Origin: Hyphomonas sp.
Lineage (GTDB): Bacteria; Pseudomonadota; Alphaproteobacteria; Caulobacterales; Hyphomonadaceae
Direction: 5' to 3'
Length of the DNA stretch: 64,000 nucleotides
Assembly (NCBI GenBank): GCA_017792365.1
Contig: CP051229.1
Span: forward strand, 124,001 to 188,000
Program-made: the position numbers and the translations under genes
Part shown: in pieces, positions 53,779-63,390 of the stretch
Numbering within the stretch: position 1 is the stretch's first letter
How the letters are laid out: each line of letters begins with the position of its first letter
Notes under the pieces: generated by a model
Databases searched by the model: none
What the model saw: only the letters and a program-made list of their open reading frames with translations
What the model was told of the DNA's origin: nothing

Positions 53779-55671
53779 CTACTTGGCCAGCCTCAGCAGG
53801 GAGATGGACTTCGCGATCGAGTTGAACGCGGCGGTGAGTTCGGCTCCGTTCGACGCGAGGTAGTAGTTCTCCGGAGCGGTCGCGCAGCCCTCGAGGAAGT
53901 TCGCGCCGGTTGAGCCGGCGGTCATCTCAAATCCTACCGTGTAGAGGATGATGCCGTCGCTCTTGATCGAGTTGCACAATTGCGTCGCCTGGGCGTATGC
54001 GCCGCCGTTCTCTGCATCGCAGTTGATGTGGCTGCTGCTGCCGCCATAGCCGGAATCCGCCGCGATCACCCCGTTGCAATAGCCGGTGTTGAATTCGCCG
54101 TCCGTCATCAGGATCAGCGCCTTCACAAGGTCCTGCGCGCCGATCGCGCCGGGATGCTGCGAGCTGTCAGGCCAGAGCGGGCTGAAGGACGGCGACAGCG
54201 CGTAATAGCCCCAGGCAAGGCCGATGTGACCGGCGGTGGAGCCGCCCGTCGTGAGGTCGTTGATGTCGGTTGTGAGCGTCGAGGAGTTCGCCGTCAGAGG
54301 CGTGATCGGATTATCGGTGGAGCACGCCAGATTGCCGCCGCCGGACGGGTAGTGATAGCCGACGCCCTTGGTGGCGTAGGACGCGTTTGTGTACTGCTCG
54401 GATCCGACGCGTTCGGTAACGCACTGGCTGAGCTGCTTGACGCGCGTGCTGCCGTTGTCGGCCGTGTATCTCAGATACTTGCAGCCGGGGGTGGTGCAGA
54501 ACGCCTTGGCGCCGCCGATGTAGACGCCCCAGTCCGACGCATCCGAGTTCTTGAGCGTGAACGTGTTCGCGGTGACGTTCTCGATCTGCCAGGCGCTGTC
54601 GCCGCTGTTATTCATCTCGCCCCAGCCGCTCGCGCCCTCGATCCGGATCCAGTCATTGTTCGAGAAGCCGTGGTTTGGCGCGGTGAGGATCGCAAGACAG
54701 GGATCGGCGCAGCCGCCGCCGCTCAGCGGCGTGATGATCCCGCCGGCGATATAAGACGACCAGGACTTGGAGTTGACCCACTTGTTGTGATTGGGCCCAC
54801 CCTCGTACTTGATCCGAAAGTTGTTGGTCTTGGCGTTCTTGACTTTGTAGGTGCCGCCATTGAGTTGCGTCATCCCGAGAACGCCGTCGATCCGGATGAT
54901 GTCGTTGTTCGAAAGGCCGTGATCGTCCGCATAGATCCGGGCCTTCTTGGCCTTCGATGCATCGTTCATGATCGGCGCGAGCGATGGCGGGACCACGCCT
55001 GCGATGATGTCGGCGCCTTCTGGCGGGGCGCCGCGAACCGCATCGGCGTTGGCGCCGAGATAGACCGAGTTGGCGTAGGGAACGAGCGCGACCTTGGAGT
55101 ACCATGGCGTCTGCACGGGATTGACCACGATGCTGACGAGCGAGTTCGCGGCGCTCTTGAGATTGGTCATCCGCGTGCCGGACATCGACCCAGTCGTATC
55201 GAGGACGAGTGCGACTTCGACATCGGCGCCGCCGCGCTTGACCACGCTTTCGGCGCTCACGTTGACCGTCGAGATCCCGGCGAGCGGCATGAAGTAGGTG
55301 TTGACCGCAACGGTACCGCGGAGCGTGATGTCTTCCGTGGATGGCGTGATCGTCTCCGGCGTCGAGGTCAGCGCGACCGTACCAGTATCGGGCATCCTGA
55401 AGTTCTGTGCGACATAGACTTCGGCCATCGCGTTGAGATCAACGCTGTCGTCAGTCATTGAACCCATTGCGAGCGCAGCCGCATCAAGCGCCGACGCCAG
55501 ATTGAAGCGGGCGAGAAAGACTCGTCCGCCATCGATCGCGAGGCCGACGCACAGAACGAGGGGGATCAGCATGAGCGCGAACTGCATGGCGAAAGCGCCG
55601 CGCTTGTCGCGCCACAGACGTGCGAGGCGGGCGATGCGGTTCGCGCGCGTCTTGCTCAAGTTGTGTCCCAT
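53779..55671 (-). CDS. TadG-like VWA protein with two FCCH-like repeats
   Basis: The 630-residue product starts like a TadE/TadG pseudopilin-like protein (RDKRGAFAMQFALMLIPLVLCVGLAIDGGRVFLAR), has an alanine-rich stretch, then a VWA domain: MIDAS motif VLDTTGSMSG (Asp158) and a late LILMTDGEFNTG. Between these, residues ~241-312 and ~325-388 contain two repeats (DHGLSNNDIIRIDGVLGMTQ; NHGFSNNDWIRIEGASGWGE) resembling the FCCH domain of phage-related and E1 proteins. It probably sits in the inner membrane with the VWA outside. Tad secretion genes are not in the window. Confidence 0.8.
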   Translation of the reverse strand: MGHNLSKTRANRIARLARLWRDKRGAFAMQFALMLIPLVLCVGLAIDGGRVFLARFNLASALDAAALAMGSMTDDSVDLNAMAEVYVAQNFRMPDTGTVALTSTPETITPSTEDITLRGTVAVNTYFMPLAGISTVNVSAESVVKRGGADVEVALVLDTTGSMSGTRMTNLKSAANSLVSIVVNPVQTPWYSKVALVPYANSVYLGANADAVRGAPPEGADIIAGVVPPSLAPIMNDASKAKKARIYADDHGLSNNDIIRIDGVLGMTQLNGGTYKVKNAKTNNFRIKYEGGPNHNKWVNSKSWSSYIAGGIITPLSGGGCADPCLAILTAPNHGFSNNDWIRIEGASGWGEMNNSGDSAWQIENVTANTFTLKNSDASDWGVYIGGAKAFCTTPGCKYLRYTADNGSTRVKQLSQCVTERVGSEQYTNASYATKGVGYHYPSGGGNLACSTDNPITPLTANSSTLTTDINDLTTGGSTAGHIGLAWGYYALSPSFSPLWPDSSQHPGAIGAQDLVKALILMTDGEFNTGYCNGVIAADSGYGGSSSHINCDAENGGAYAQATQLCNSIKSDGIILYTVGFEMTAGSTGANFLEGCATAPENYYLASNGAELTAAFNSIAKSISLLRLAK

Positions 55672-56033
55672 TTTACTGGTCCGCCTGTTGTTCTCGCCGT
55701 CGGTAGTCCGCTGATTTTTTTGTGCTGGGTTAGGGAAGATCCGGCTTTCGCCATTCGATCTCCAACGACGAAGCGCGCAGCATCTCGAAGAGACGCACCA
55801 CCTCATCGCACCCATGTCCGTTGCCGGAAGCGCACGATTCAGAAATTACCGTAGAGACAAAGCGTTAATGTCTCGCTTAGCGGCGCGCGAAACTTCGCAC
55901 GAGTTGAGTCAGTCCAACGCGCGGCTGACGCAACGTTAGCAGCTGAGGCATTCGGGTCAGACGCGTACGTCCCCCGTTCGATTGGCGGTCACGGACATGA
56001 GCGGCTGAACCTGCGGGACGGGTTGTGGCGCTC
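55672..56033. other. 362-base gap upstream of the TadG-like gene
   Basis: Both flanking genes lie on the minus strand. I see no credible ORF, RNA fold or repeat here. The TadG-like gene's promoter must lie near 55700-55900; the stretch is slightly AT-richer around 55840-55890. Confidence 0.5.
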
Positions 56034-57176
56034 TCATACGCCTTGCTGGCTGACGAGCTCGATACCCGGCGGCCAGGGGTGTTCGAGCTGCAGGGCGACG
56101 AAGGCGGCCGTGGGGAGGCCGTATCGTTGATGTATGCCCGCCAGAGCCGTGTCGATCCCCGATCCCGGTTTGGCAGGCAACGTGGGAAGGAGATTGAGGC
56201 CGCGTGGATTGGTGCGGTCGACGATCACTTGCAGGCCGTGCTTCGTCGTGATCATCGGCTTGTCGCCGAGCGTAACGCAGGACGATCTGTACGTGCGCGA
56301 CCATGCGTCCGCCGTGACGGCGAGGGTGAGTTCGTCGATGTTGTCCGCAACTTCGATGGCATGGGTTTCCTTGCCCAGCAGATTGCCGGCGTTGACGATG
56401 GCGCGACCGATGTAGCCGTTTGCGTTGGCGTAGGCGGCGCTGTCGTGTGTTTCGTCGAAGGCGGCGACGCCGAGTTCAGCGGCTAGTTCGTTCGCCCGTT
56501 CTGTTCCGGCGATCGCTTCGACCAGCGCCAGGGAAACCGGGATTGAGGCTGAAACGCCGGTCGTGGAGATGACGCCGTTGTCGGCGACGTAGCGCCGGTC
56601 CTGCTTCCAGGTCATGTTCGGGCTGATCTTCCTGAGGTCGTCGACGGAATACCAGTGCGTTGTCGCGGCCCGGCCTTCGAACAGGCCGGCGTGGCCAACC
56701 GTAAGCGCGCCGGCGCAGATCGAAACGATTGAGGCGCCGCTGCCGGCCATCCGCTTGATCCAGTCGACCGCCCTGGGCGACTTCGGATGATGAAACGCCG
56801 GCACGATGACGTAGTCGGGGCCGTCGGGCCAGGATGCCTCGAACTCGGCTGTCGTCATGTGCGCGTTGATCCGCAATGCCGGGACAAGCCGCACAGGACC
56901 GGGTTCGGTCGATACAATCTCGACATCGGCGACGCCTGAGCGGGAGAGGATGCTCCAGGGAATGATGAGGTCCGTGGTTTCCGAACCAGGGTTGTCGCAC
57001 AGGACGGCAACCAGAGGGCGGGCTCGTTTGGGCGGCTTCATGGCGGCGATCGTAGCGGCATGCTCCTCGGCGCTGACAGGATGCGCTGCGTACTCGACCG
57101 TCGGCTTGGTTGAGCAGGCGGCAGTGACGAGGGACGTCGTGGCGGCGGTTTGCCAGAGGAAGGTTCGGCGGTTCAT
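56034..57176 (-). CDS. Exported DJ-1/PfpI (GATase-1-like) lipoprotein
   Basis: The 380-residue product starts MNRRTFLWQTAATTSLVTAAC: a twin-arginine motif followed by a lipobox Cys, so it is probably a Tat-exported lipoprotein. The mature part is a DJ-1/PfpI domain with the nucleophile elbow GASIVSICAGALTVGHAGLFEGR and ATTHW, like the amidase-like domain of GlxA regulators, plus a second half (residues ~235-380). Cys activity is unknown. It is divergent from the GlxA-type regulator with 48 bases between starts, so the pair is probably co-regulated. Confidence 0.75.
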   Translation of the reverse strand: MNRRTFLWQTAATTSLVTAACSTKPTVEYAAHPVSAEEHAATIAAMKPPKRARPLVAVLCDNPGSETTDLIIPWSILSRSGVADVEIVSTEPGPVRLVPALRINAHMTTAEFEASWPDGPDYVIVPAFHHPKSPRAVDWIKRMAGSGASIVSICAGALTVGHAGLFEGRAATTHWYSVDDLRKISPNMTWKQDRRYVADNGVISTTGVSASIPVSLALVEAIAGTERANELAAELGVAAFDETHDSAAYANANGYIGRAIVNAGNLLGKETHAIEVADNIDELTLAVTADAWSRTYRSSCVTLGDKPMITTKHGLQVIVDRTNPRGLNLLPTLPAKPGSGIDTALAGIHQRYGLPTAAFVALQLEHPWPPGIELVSQQGV

Positions 57177-57224
57177 GCCCGGCTCCCGTTGCTTGGAATG
57201 GAGGTTGGGAGTATTGCCGAGGTC

Positions 57225-58230
57225 ATGAATGGCGGAAATGACAAAGTCCCCGCAAAAAACGCCAACACGCGAGCAGGGCGGCCGCGGCGGCGCGTCGTCG
57301 TGGTCGCGTTTGATGGCGTGGAGCCGATCGATGTGTCGGGACCGTCTTCTGTGTTTGGGCGCGCCAACCTGCTGCGGCCCGGGACCTATGGAGTCGTGCA
57401 CGCTGCGGTGGGGGGAACTAGCGTCCGGACCGGATCGGGTCTGACCCTGTCTGATCTGGCGCCGATCGGGTCATTGCGGGGGGCGATCGACACGCTGCTG
57501 GTCGCTGGCGGGGATGAGGCCGGGCTGCGCCGGGTGATTTTCGAAGATGAGTTCCCAGTCTGGATACGTGAGCGTGCCGCGCGCATCCGCAGGATCGGAA
57601 GCGTGTGCACCGGGGCTTTCGTACTGGCGGCGACAGGGCTGCTCGATGGCAGGCGGGCGGCGACGCATTGGGCGTCGTGTGATCTGCTGGCGCAACTGGC
57701 TCCAAAGGTGCGCGTCGATGCGAATGCGATCTACGTGGTGGATCCGCCCTTCTACACCTCGGCCGGAGTGACGGCGGGGATCGATCTGTCGCTGGCGATG
57801 GTCGAAGAGGATCTCGGGCGCAAGGTGGCGGCGCAGATCGCTCGCGAGATGGTGCTGTTCCTGAGGCGGTCGGGCGGTCAACGACAGTACAGCGCCGCCG
57901 GCGGGTCAGCAGGAGAGCACGACGTTTGGAGACCTGCTGACGTGGATCATCGAGAACCCGACCGCCGACCTGCGCTTGCCGGCTCTCGCGAAGCGGGCGG
58001 GAATGACTGAACGGACATTCCTGCGCGCGTTCGGGCGTGAGGCTGGATCGACGCCGGCGGCATTTGTGCGAAGGGCCCGGGTGGAGTGCGCTCAGCGCCT
58101 GCTGGAGACGGGGGACTTGCCGTTGAAGACGATCGCGCAGGAGGCAGGGTTCGGCTCGGAGGACAGCCTCGCGCGGGCCTTTCGCGTCGTCCTTGGGGTT
58201 ACGCCAGCGGCGCTCAGAGCGCGGTTCTGA
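57225..58230 (+). CDS. GlxA-type AraC regulator with DJ-1/PfpI domain, frameshifted near 57900
   Basis: The repaired ~335-residue protein has an N-terminal DJ-1/PfpI-like sensor domain (VVVVAFDGVEPIDVSGPSSVFG; IGSVCTGAFVLAATGLLDGR; AATHW) and a C-terminal AraC helix-turn-helix (LPALAKRAGMTERTFLRAF; AGFGSEDSLARAFRVVLGVTP). The frame breaks near 57893-57905; GQQESTTFGDLLTWIIENP and the HTH continue one base on, to 58230. Gain of one base or loss of two (GCGC to GC) explains it. It probably controls the divergent DJ-1 lipoprotein gene. Confidence 0.85.
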
Positions 58231-58239
58231 GCGAGGAGT

Positions 58240-59277
58240 TCAGACGCCTTCGAGCACCCGTGGGATGCGGAACACGACATCCTCCTGCGCGGTCACGACT
58301 TCTTCCACCGTGACGTCGAAGCGTTCGCGGCACGCCTTGATGACGCCTTGCACCAGCGTTTCAGGCGCCGAGGCGCCGGCGGTGAGGCCCATGGTGGTGA
58401 CGCCGTCCATCCAAGACCAGTCGATGTCGTCGGCCGATGCGATCAGGTGCGCTGCGCGTGCGCCGCCGCGTTCGGCGACTTCGACGAGACGCACCGAGTT
58501 GGATGAGTTGGCGGCGCCGATGACGAGCACGAGGTCGGAGCGCTCGGCCAGCGCCTTCACCGCCTGCTGCCGGTTGGTTGTGGCATAGCAGATGTCGTCC
58601 TTGCGCGGCTCTTCGATGTCGGGAAAGCGGGCGCGGAGGATCTCGACGATGCTGGACGTGTCGTCCACCGACAGCGTGGTCTGCGTGACGTAGGCGAGGC
58701 GGGCGTCGTCGGGCCGCTGGAACGCCTCGGCGTCGGCCGTGGTTTCGATCAGCGTCATCGAGCCACCCTCGACCTGGCCCATCGTGCCGACGACTTCCGG
58801 GTGGCCGGCATGGCCGATGAGCAGGGTGTGCAGGCCGTTGCGGGCATGACGCTGCGCTTCGGTATGGACCTTGGAGACGAGCGGGCAGGTGGCGTCGACA
58901 TAGATCATGTTGCGGCGCTGGGCTTCGGCCGGGACCGACTTGGGCACGCCATGGGCGGAAAAGACCACCGGCCGGTCGGTCGGGCAGTCGCCGAGTTCCT
59001 CGACGAAGACGGCCCCCATCTGCTCCAGCCGCTGCACGACATGGGCGTTGTGGACGATCTCGTGGCGCACGTAGACAGGCGCGCCCCACTTGCCGAGCGC
59101 CTGTTCCACGATGTGGATGGCCCGGTCCACGCCTGCGCAGAAGCCCCGTGGGGCCGCAAGGAGGATGGAAAGTGGTGGAAGTCCGGTATTGTCGCTCAAT
59201 TCGCCTGTCTTTCCTGCGTCTGTACGGCTGGTCTGCGCCGTTGCGTGTAGGCTGGGGTTGAGGCTATCACGGCGCAA
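58240..59277 (-). CDS. ispH: 4-hydroxy-3-methylbut-2-enyl diphosphate reductase
   Basis: IspH, the last enzyme of the MEP isoprenoid pathway, reduces HMBPP to IPP/DMAPP with a 4Fe-4S cluster. Three cluster cysteines are visible: [27 protein letters not shown] and [24 protein letters not shown] and GAANSSNS are family constants. The frame opens at TTG 59277 with ~25 poorly conserved residues; a TTG near 59199 (just before [17 protein letters not shown]) is an alternative start, so the 5' end is uncertain. In relatives thrB follows directly; here it is 12.4 kb downstream. Confidence 0.94.
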   Translation of the reverse strand: MRRDSLNPSLHATAQTSRTDAGKTGELSDNTGLPPLSILLAAPRGFCAGVDRAIHIVEQALGKWGAPVYVRHEIVHNAHVVQRLEQMGAVFVEELGDCPTDRPVVFSAHGVPKSVPAEAQRRNMIYVDATCPLVSKVHTEAQRHARNGLHTLLIGHAGHPEVVGTMGQVEGGSMTLIETTADAEAFQRPDDARLAYVTQTTLSVDDTSSIVEILRARFPDIEEPRKDDICYATTNRQQAVKALAERSDLVLVIGAANSSNSVRLVEVAERGGARAAHLIASADDIDWSWMDGVTTMGLTAGASAPETLVQGVIKACRERFDVTVEEVVTAQEDVVFRIPRVLEGV

Positions 59278-59350
59278 GCCTTTAAGGCATTGGCGCTTGC
59301 AGCCAAAGCGCGCAGATTGCGCCCAGTTTCAAGGGATTCGCCCGTTGCGT

Positions 59351-59902
59351 ATGTTCAGAACTCTTTCTGTGGCAGGTCTTTCGGCCGGTATGCTGGGTCT
59401 GTCGGCCTGCCAGCAGCTGGATTCAACGCCAAATGTCGGCCCGTGCCCGGTGGCTGGCGTGCTGTTCGACGCCGAGCGCCAGGTCGAGATCGTGGGCGAG
59501 GAACTGCACGAGAATGTCGCCTGGACCGGGGCCATTGAGGGAGTCTCCGGGTTCTGCCGCTATACGGACGACAACCCGATCACAATGGAGATCGAGATCG
59601 ACTTCGCGTTCGGCCGCGGGCCGATGGCTGACGGGCGGGAGAAGACCTTCAGCTACTTCGTCGCCGTCACGCGCCGCGACCGGGTTGTGCTGGCCAAGCA
59701 GATCACGCCGATCACCGCCAAGTTCGATTCCGATGAAACCGTCGTGCGGCTGACCGAGGAAGTTGGCGGTATCGAGATCCCGCGTGCGACCTCGACGGTG
59801 TCGGGCACCAACTTCGAAGTGCTGGTCGGTTTCGAACTGACGCCGGAGCAGCTGGCGTTCAATCGCGCCGGCAAGCGTTTCCGTATGCAGGTCAGGGAAT
59901 AG
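59351..59902 (+). CDS. Predicted lipoprotein, function unknown
   Basis: The 183-residue product begins MFRTLSVAGLSAGMLGLSAC, a lipoprotein signal with the lipobox Cys at residue 20. The mature part has two cysteines (NVGPCPVAGVLFDAERQ, GVSGFCRYTDDNP) and alternating strands (ITMEIEIDFAFGRG, TFSYFVAVTRRDRVVLAKQ, NFEVLVGFELTPEQLAFNR), suggesting a small beta-sandwich. No family recognised. It lies between divergent ispH and argS, which starts 63 bases on. Confidence 0.65.
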   Translation: MFRTLSVAGLSAGMLGLSACQQLDSTPNVGPCPVAGVLFDAERQVEIVGEELHENVAWTGAIEGVSGFCRYTDDNPITMEIEIDFAFGRGPMADGREKTFSYFVAVTRRDRVVLAKQITPITAKFDSDETVVRLTEEVGGIEIPRATSTVSGTNFEVLVGFELTPEQLAFNRAGKRFRMQVRE

Positions 59903-59965
59903 TCCGGCGCCGGACCTCACCCGACGCTCACACCAGATTCTGACGCAAGACTGGGGCTAACGAAC

Positions 59966-61780
59966 ATGATGGATCTTGCCCGCCAATTGTCTCTGGCGGC
60001 TGGAGACGCCTTCGCGGCGCAGGGGCTGGATACGAGCCTCGGCGCGATGCGCAGGTCCGACCGTCCGGACCTTGCAGACTTCCAGTGCAATGGCGCAATG
60101 GCGGCGGCGAAGCAGGCCAAGGCCAATCCGCGCGAAATCGCCCAGCCGATCGCTGATGCGCTTGACGCCAGCGAGCTTGTCGAGAGCGCGACCATTGCAG
60201 GGCCCGGATTCATCAACGTGAAGGTTTCTGCGGCGGCGCTGGCCAAGCAGGCCGGCGCAATCGCGGCCGATGAACGCGCGGGCGCGGAGATGGTCGAGAC
60301 ACCGCGCAGGGTGATGATGGATTTCGGCGGCTGGAACGTCGCCAAGCCAATGCACATCGGCCACCTGCGCGCGACGATTATCGGAGACAGCCTGCAGCGC
60401 CTGTTCAGGTTTCGCGGCGATGATGTGACGTCTGACGTCCACCTCGGCGATTGGGGCCTGCAGATGGGCCTCCTGATCGTTGGCGTCAGCGAGGAACAGC
60501 CGGACCTGCCGTACTTCGTGGAGGGCGCGGAGGGGCCGTTCCCGGAGGAGAGCCCGGTCTCGATGGAAGACCTCGAGCGGCTCTATCCGCGGTATGCCGA
60601 CATGATGAAGGAGTTCGGCAAGGACCCTGCGTCTGGCGAGAAGGTCCCCAACCCGAACTACCGCCCCGAAATGCGCGACCTTGCGCGGACGGCGACAGCG
60701 GAGCTGCAGGCGGGCCGTCCGGGGTATCGTGCGCTGTGGCGGCACTTCTGCGAGGTGACGCGCGTCGGGCTCGAGCGCGAGTGCGCTTCGCTTGGCGTTA
60801 CGTTCGATCTCTGGAAGGGCGAGAGCGATGCTGAGCCGTTCATCCCGGAGATTGTCGAGGACCTGAAATCGCGCGGCATCGCCGAACTGGACGACGGCGC
60901 CTGGATCGTGCGCGTGGACCGGGAGAGCGACAAGAAGGAGATGCCGCCCTTCCTGATGCTGAACCGTGACGGCGCGGTCGGCTATCACACGACCGATCTC
61001 GGCACGATCCTCGACCGCAAGCGCGAGCAGGACCCGCAGCTTACGCTGTACGTCGTCGACCAGCGGCAGGCGCTGCACTTTGAGCAGGTGTTCCGCGCCG
61101 CCGACAAGGCCAGCTACATGCCCGAGGAGACGCTGGAGCATATCGGCTTCGGCACAATGAACGGGCCGGATGGCAAGCCTTTCAAGACGCGCGAAGGCGG
61201 CGTGCTGAAGCTTTATGACCTGATCGGTCAGGCCAACGCCGCGGCGCGGGCGCGGATGGGCGGGATATCGATCGATGAGAGCCTTTCGCTCGATGAGGTG
61301 TCGGACATCGCCCACAAGGTTGCGGTCGCCGCGATCAAGTTCGCCGATCTCTCGAACGTGCGGACGACCAATTACGTGTTCGATCTGGAGAAGTTCATCG
61401 CCTTCGAGGGCAAGACCGGACCTTACCTTCTGTATCAGGCCGTGCGGATGAAGGCGTTGGCGCGTCGCGCGAAGTCCGAGGGCGTGGAGCCCGGCGCGAT
61501 CGTCATCGAACTGCCGGAGGAGCGCGCGCTGGCGCTGGCGCTGGACGGCTTCGAGGATGCGCTGGCGGGCGCCTACGACAAGCGCATGCCCCACATCATC
61601 TGCGACCATGCCTATAATCTCGCGCAGGCGTTTTCGAGCTTCTACAAGGCCGCGCCGATCCTGAAGGACGGCGTGCCGGACGCGCAGCGTGCCTCGCGCC
61701 TCGCGCTGGCGCTGGCGGTGCTGAAGCAGCTTGAGCTTGCGCTGCATCTCGTGGGTATCGAGACGCCTGAGCGGATGTAG
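59966..61780 (+). CDS. argS: Arginyl-tRNA synthetase
   Basis: The 604-residue class Ia synthetase charges tRNA(Arg). The N-terminal additional domain (residues ~1-110) precedes the catalytic fold with NVAKPMHIGHLRATIIGDSLQRL (HIGH signature) and GKPFKTREGG in place of the KMSKS loop, as usual for bacterial ArgRS. The anticodon-binding DALR domain is at the end (HIICDHAYNLAQAFSSFY; ELALHLVGIETPERM). ATG 59966 and 59969 are equivalent starts. It converges with the Gfo/Idh gene at 61809. Confidence 0.97.
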   Translation: MMDLARQLSLAAGDAFAAQGLDTSLGAMRRSDRPDLADFQCNGAMAAAKQAKANPREIAQPIADALDASELVESATIAGPGFINVKVSAAALAKQAGAIAADERAGAEMVETPRRVMMDFGGWNVAKPMHIGHLRATIIGDSLQRLFRFRGDDVTSDVHLGDWGLQMGLLIVGVSEEQPDLPYFVEGAEGPFPEESPVSMEDLERLYPRYADMMKEFGKDPASGEKVPNPNYRPEMRDLARTATAELQAGRPGYRALWRHFCEVTRVGLERECASLGVTFDLWKGESDAEPFIPEIVEDLKSRGIAELDDGAWIVRVDRESDKKEMPPFLMLNRDGAVGYHTTDLGTILDRKREQDPQLTLYVVDQRQALHFEQVFRAADKASYMPEETLEHIGFGTMNGPDGKPFKTREGGVLKLYDLIGQANAAARARMGGISIDESLSLDEVSDIAHKVAVAAIKFADLSNVRTTNYVFDLEKFIAFEGKTGPYLLYQAVRMKALARRAKSEGVEPGAIVIELPEERALALALDGFEDALAGAYDKRMPHIICDHAYNLAQAFSSFYKAAPILKDGVPDAQRASRLALALAVLKQLELALHLVGIETPERM

Positions 61781-61808
61781 CTGGCGCGGATTGGCGCTCG
61801 CCTCCTGC

Positions 61809-63242
61809 CTACAATTCCCAGCCCGGTCGGTACTCGCGTCCCAGCAGCGCGTTTGCCGCGTCTAGATTGGTGATGCGGCCGGCTGCTCCATCGTACTCGA
61901 TCGGCCGTTCGGCATGCATGGCGACGACGCCCAGCAGCATGGTCTCGTTCAGCGGCGCGCCGACGTCGAACGGGCAAGAGATCTCTTCCTGGCCGCGGAT
62001 GGCGCGGATCCAGTTCATCTCGTGACCGCGCCGGCCGCCTTCGATTCGGGGAAGGGACTGGGCGATCGTGGCGGCGCGCGCCTGCGCTGCTTCTCCGACG
62101 ACCACCGGGTTCAGGCCGTAGGTCTCGTGGAGCAGCAATCCATCCTCGCCGACGAACATGACGCCGCCTTCCGGGTTCATGACCACGTCGGCGGGCAGGT
62201 TGTGGGGCGTGGGCGGCATCAGCCCGCCGTCATACCAGGTCATCGCGAGCGGACCGCCAGGCGCGTTGGCGAACTCATAGTGGGTGGTGGAGGCGAGGGG
62301 ATAGCTGGTGAGCACTTCGGGGCGTTCGGCATCCCATGGATCATCGTCTCCGCCCCAGAGCGTGTGGCGGGTCTCGACGCGTGTAGGCAGGCCCGGCTCC
62401 AGCGCCCAGACCGGGAAGTCGATCAGGTGGGCGCCCATGTCCCCGAGCGCGCCCGTGCCGAAGGGCACCCAGCCGCGCCAGTTGAAGTGCGCGTAATCGG
62501 GGTGATAGCCCCAGTCGACGTTGGCGGGGCCAAGCCAGAGGTCCCAGTCGATACTGTCCGGCGCTGGTTGTGCGTCAGGCTTTGCAACGCCCTGCGGCCA
62601 GACAGGCCGGTTGGTCCAGACATGGACGTCCGTGACTTTGCCGATGGCGCCGCCGCGGATGAGCTCGACCACGCGTCTGCCGTCATCGCTGGAATGGCCC
62701 TGATTGCCCATCTGGGTGACCAGCCCTGGATTGGCCGCGGCGAGGTCGGCCAGAACGCGGCTCTCGGCGACGGTGTAGGTGAGCGGCTTCTGGACGTAGA
62801 CATGCAGGCCGCGCTCCATCGCCATGCGGGCGGCCAGCGCGTGGTGATGGTCCGGCGTGGCGATCAGCACTGCGTCGATGTCGGAGCGGACGTCGAACAT
62901 CCTGCGATAATCATCGAAGCGTTCGGCCTTGTCATAGGCCGCCTTCAGCGCGTCGCGTTCCGGGCGCACATTGCCGTCGCGGTCGCGCAGTGAACGGTCG
63001 ACACGGCCATAATCAGCATCAGCGATGGCGACGATGTTTTCACCCGTGAGCTGGGCCATGTCGTCAGCGCCTTTGCCGCCGGCGCCGATCGCCGCGACGT
63101 TGACCCGATCATTGGGCCCGATGCGCCGTGTCTGCGCCGTCGCGCAGCCGGGCAACAGCGTGACGCCCCCCAACGCGGCGGCGCCGCCCAGCAGGCTGCG
63201 GCGTGAAAAACCGGCGCGCGAGCGCCGCACTCGATTGAGCAT
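61809..63242 (-). CDS. Tat-exported Gfo/Idh/MocA family oxidoreductase
   Basis: The 477-residue product has a twin-arginine signal (SRAGFSRRSLLGGAAALGG, then LLPGCATA with a possible lipobox) and a Gfo/Idh/MocA fold: Rossmann motif NVAAIGAGGKGADDMAQ, ATPDHHHALAARMAMERGLHVYVQKPLTY with the catalytic-lysine EKP-like motif, and a C-terminal substrate domain (GDMGAHLIDFPVWALEPG). Exported members act on sugars or glycoside-derived compounds and bring their own NAD(P) in the periplasm. Substrate unknown; no sugar genes adjoin. Confidence 0.88.
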   Translation of the reverse strand: MLNRVRRSRAGFSRRSLLGGAAALGGVTLLPGCATAQTRRIGPNDRVNVAAIGAGGKGADDMAQLTGENIVAIADADYGRVDRSLRDRDGNVRPERDALKAAYDKAERFDDYRRMFDVRSDIDAVLIATPDHHHALAARMAMERGLHVYVQKPLTYTVAESRVLADLAAANPGLVTQMGNQGHSSDDGRRVVELIRGGAIGKVTDVHVWTNRPVWPQGVAKPDAQPAPDSIDWDLWLGPANVDWGYHPDYAHFNWRGWVPFGTGALGDMGAHLIDFPVWALEPGLPTRVETRHTLWGGDDDPWDAERPEVLTSYPLASTTHYEFANAPGGPLAMTWYDGGLMPPTPHNLPADVVMNPEGGVMFVGEDGLLLHETYGLNPVVVGEAAQARAATIAQSLPRIEGGRRGHEMNWIRAIRGQEEISCPFDVGAPLNETMLLGVVAMHAERPIEYDGAAGRITNLDAANALLGREYRPGWEL

Positions 63243-63390
63243 GATCCAACCTCATGGCGCAGTCTCTTCGCGCGCCTTTGGCGGAGCTTGCCCCATACGG
63301 CGCCGGCAGGAAACACCGAACGGGCTCGCACCTCATGATCGGGCGCGTACGAGATTTTGCGAACATGGCTTGACGCGGGTGATCACCGGT

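Noticed and set aside
57976-58230. Separate small AraC-type HTH gene
   Set aside because: It is the expected C-terminal half of the GlxA-type regulator, displaced by a frame change near 57900.
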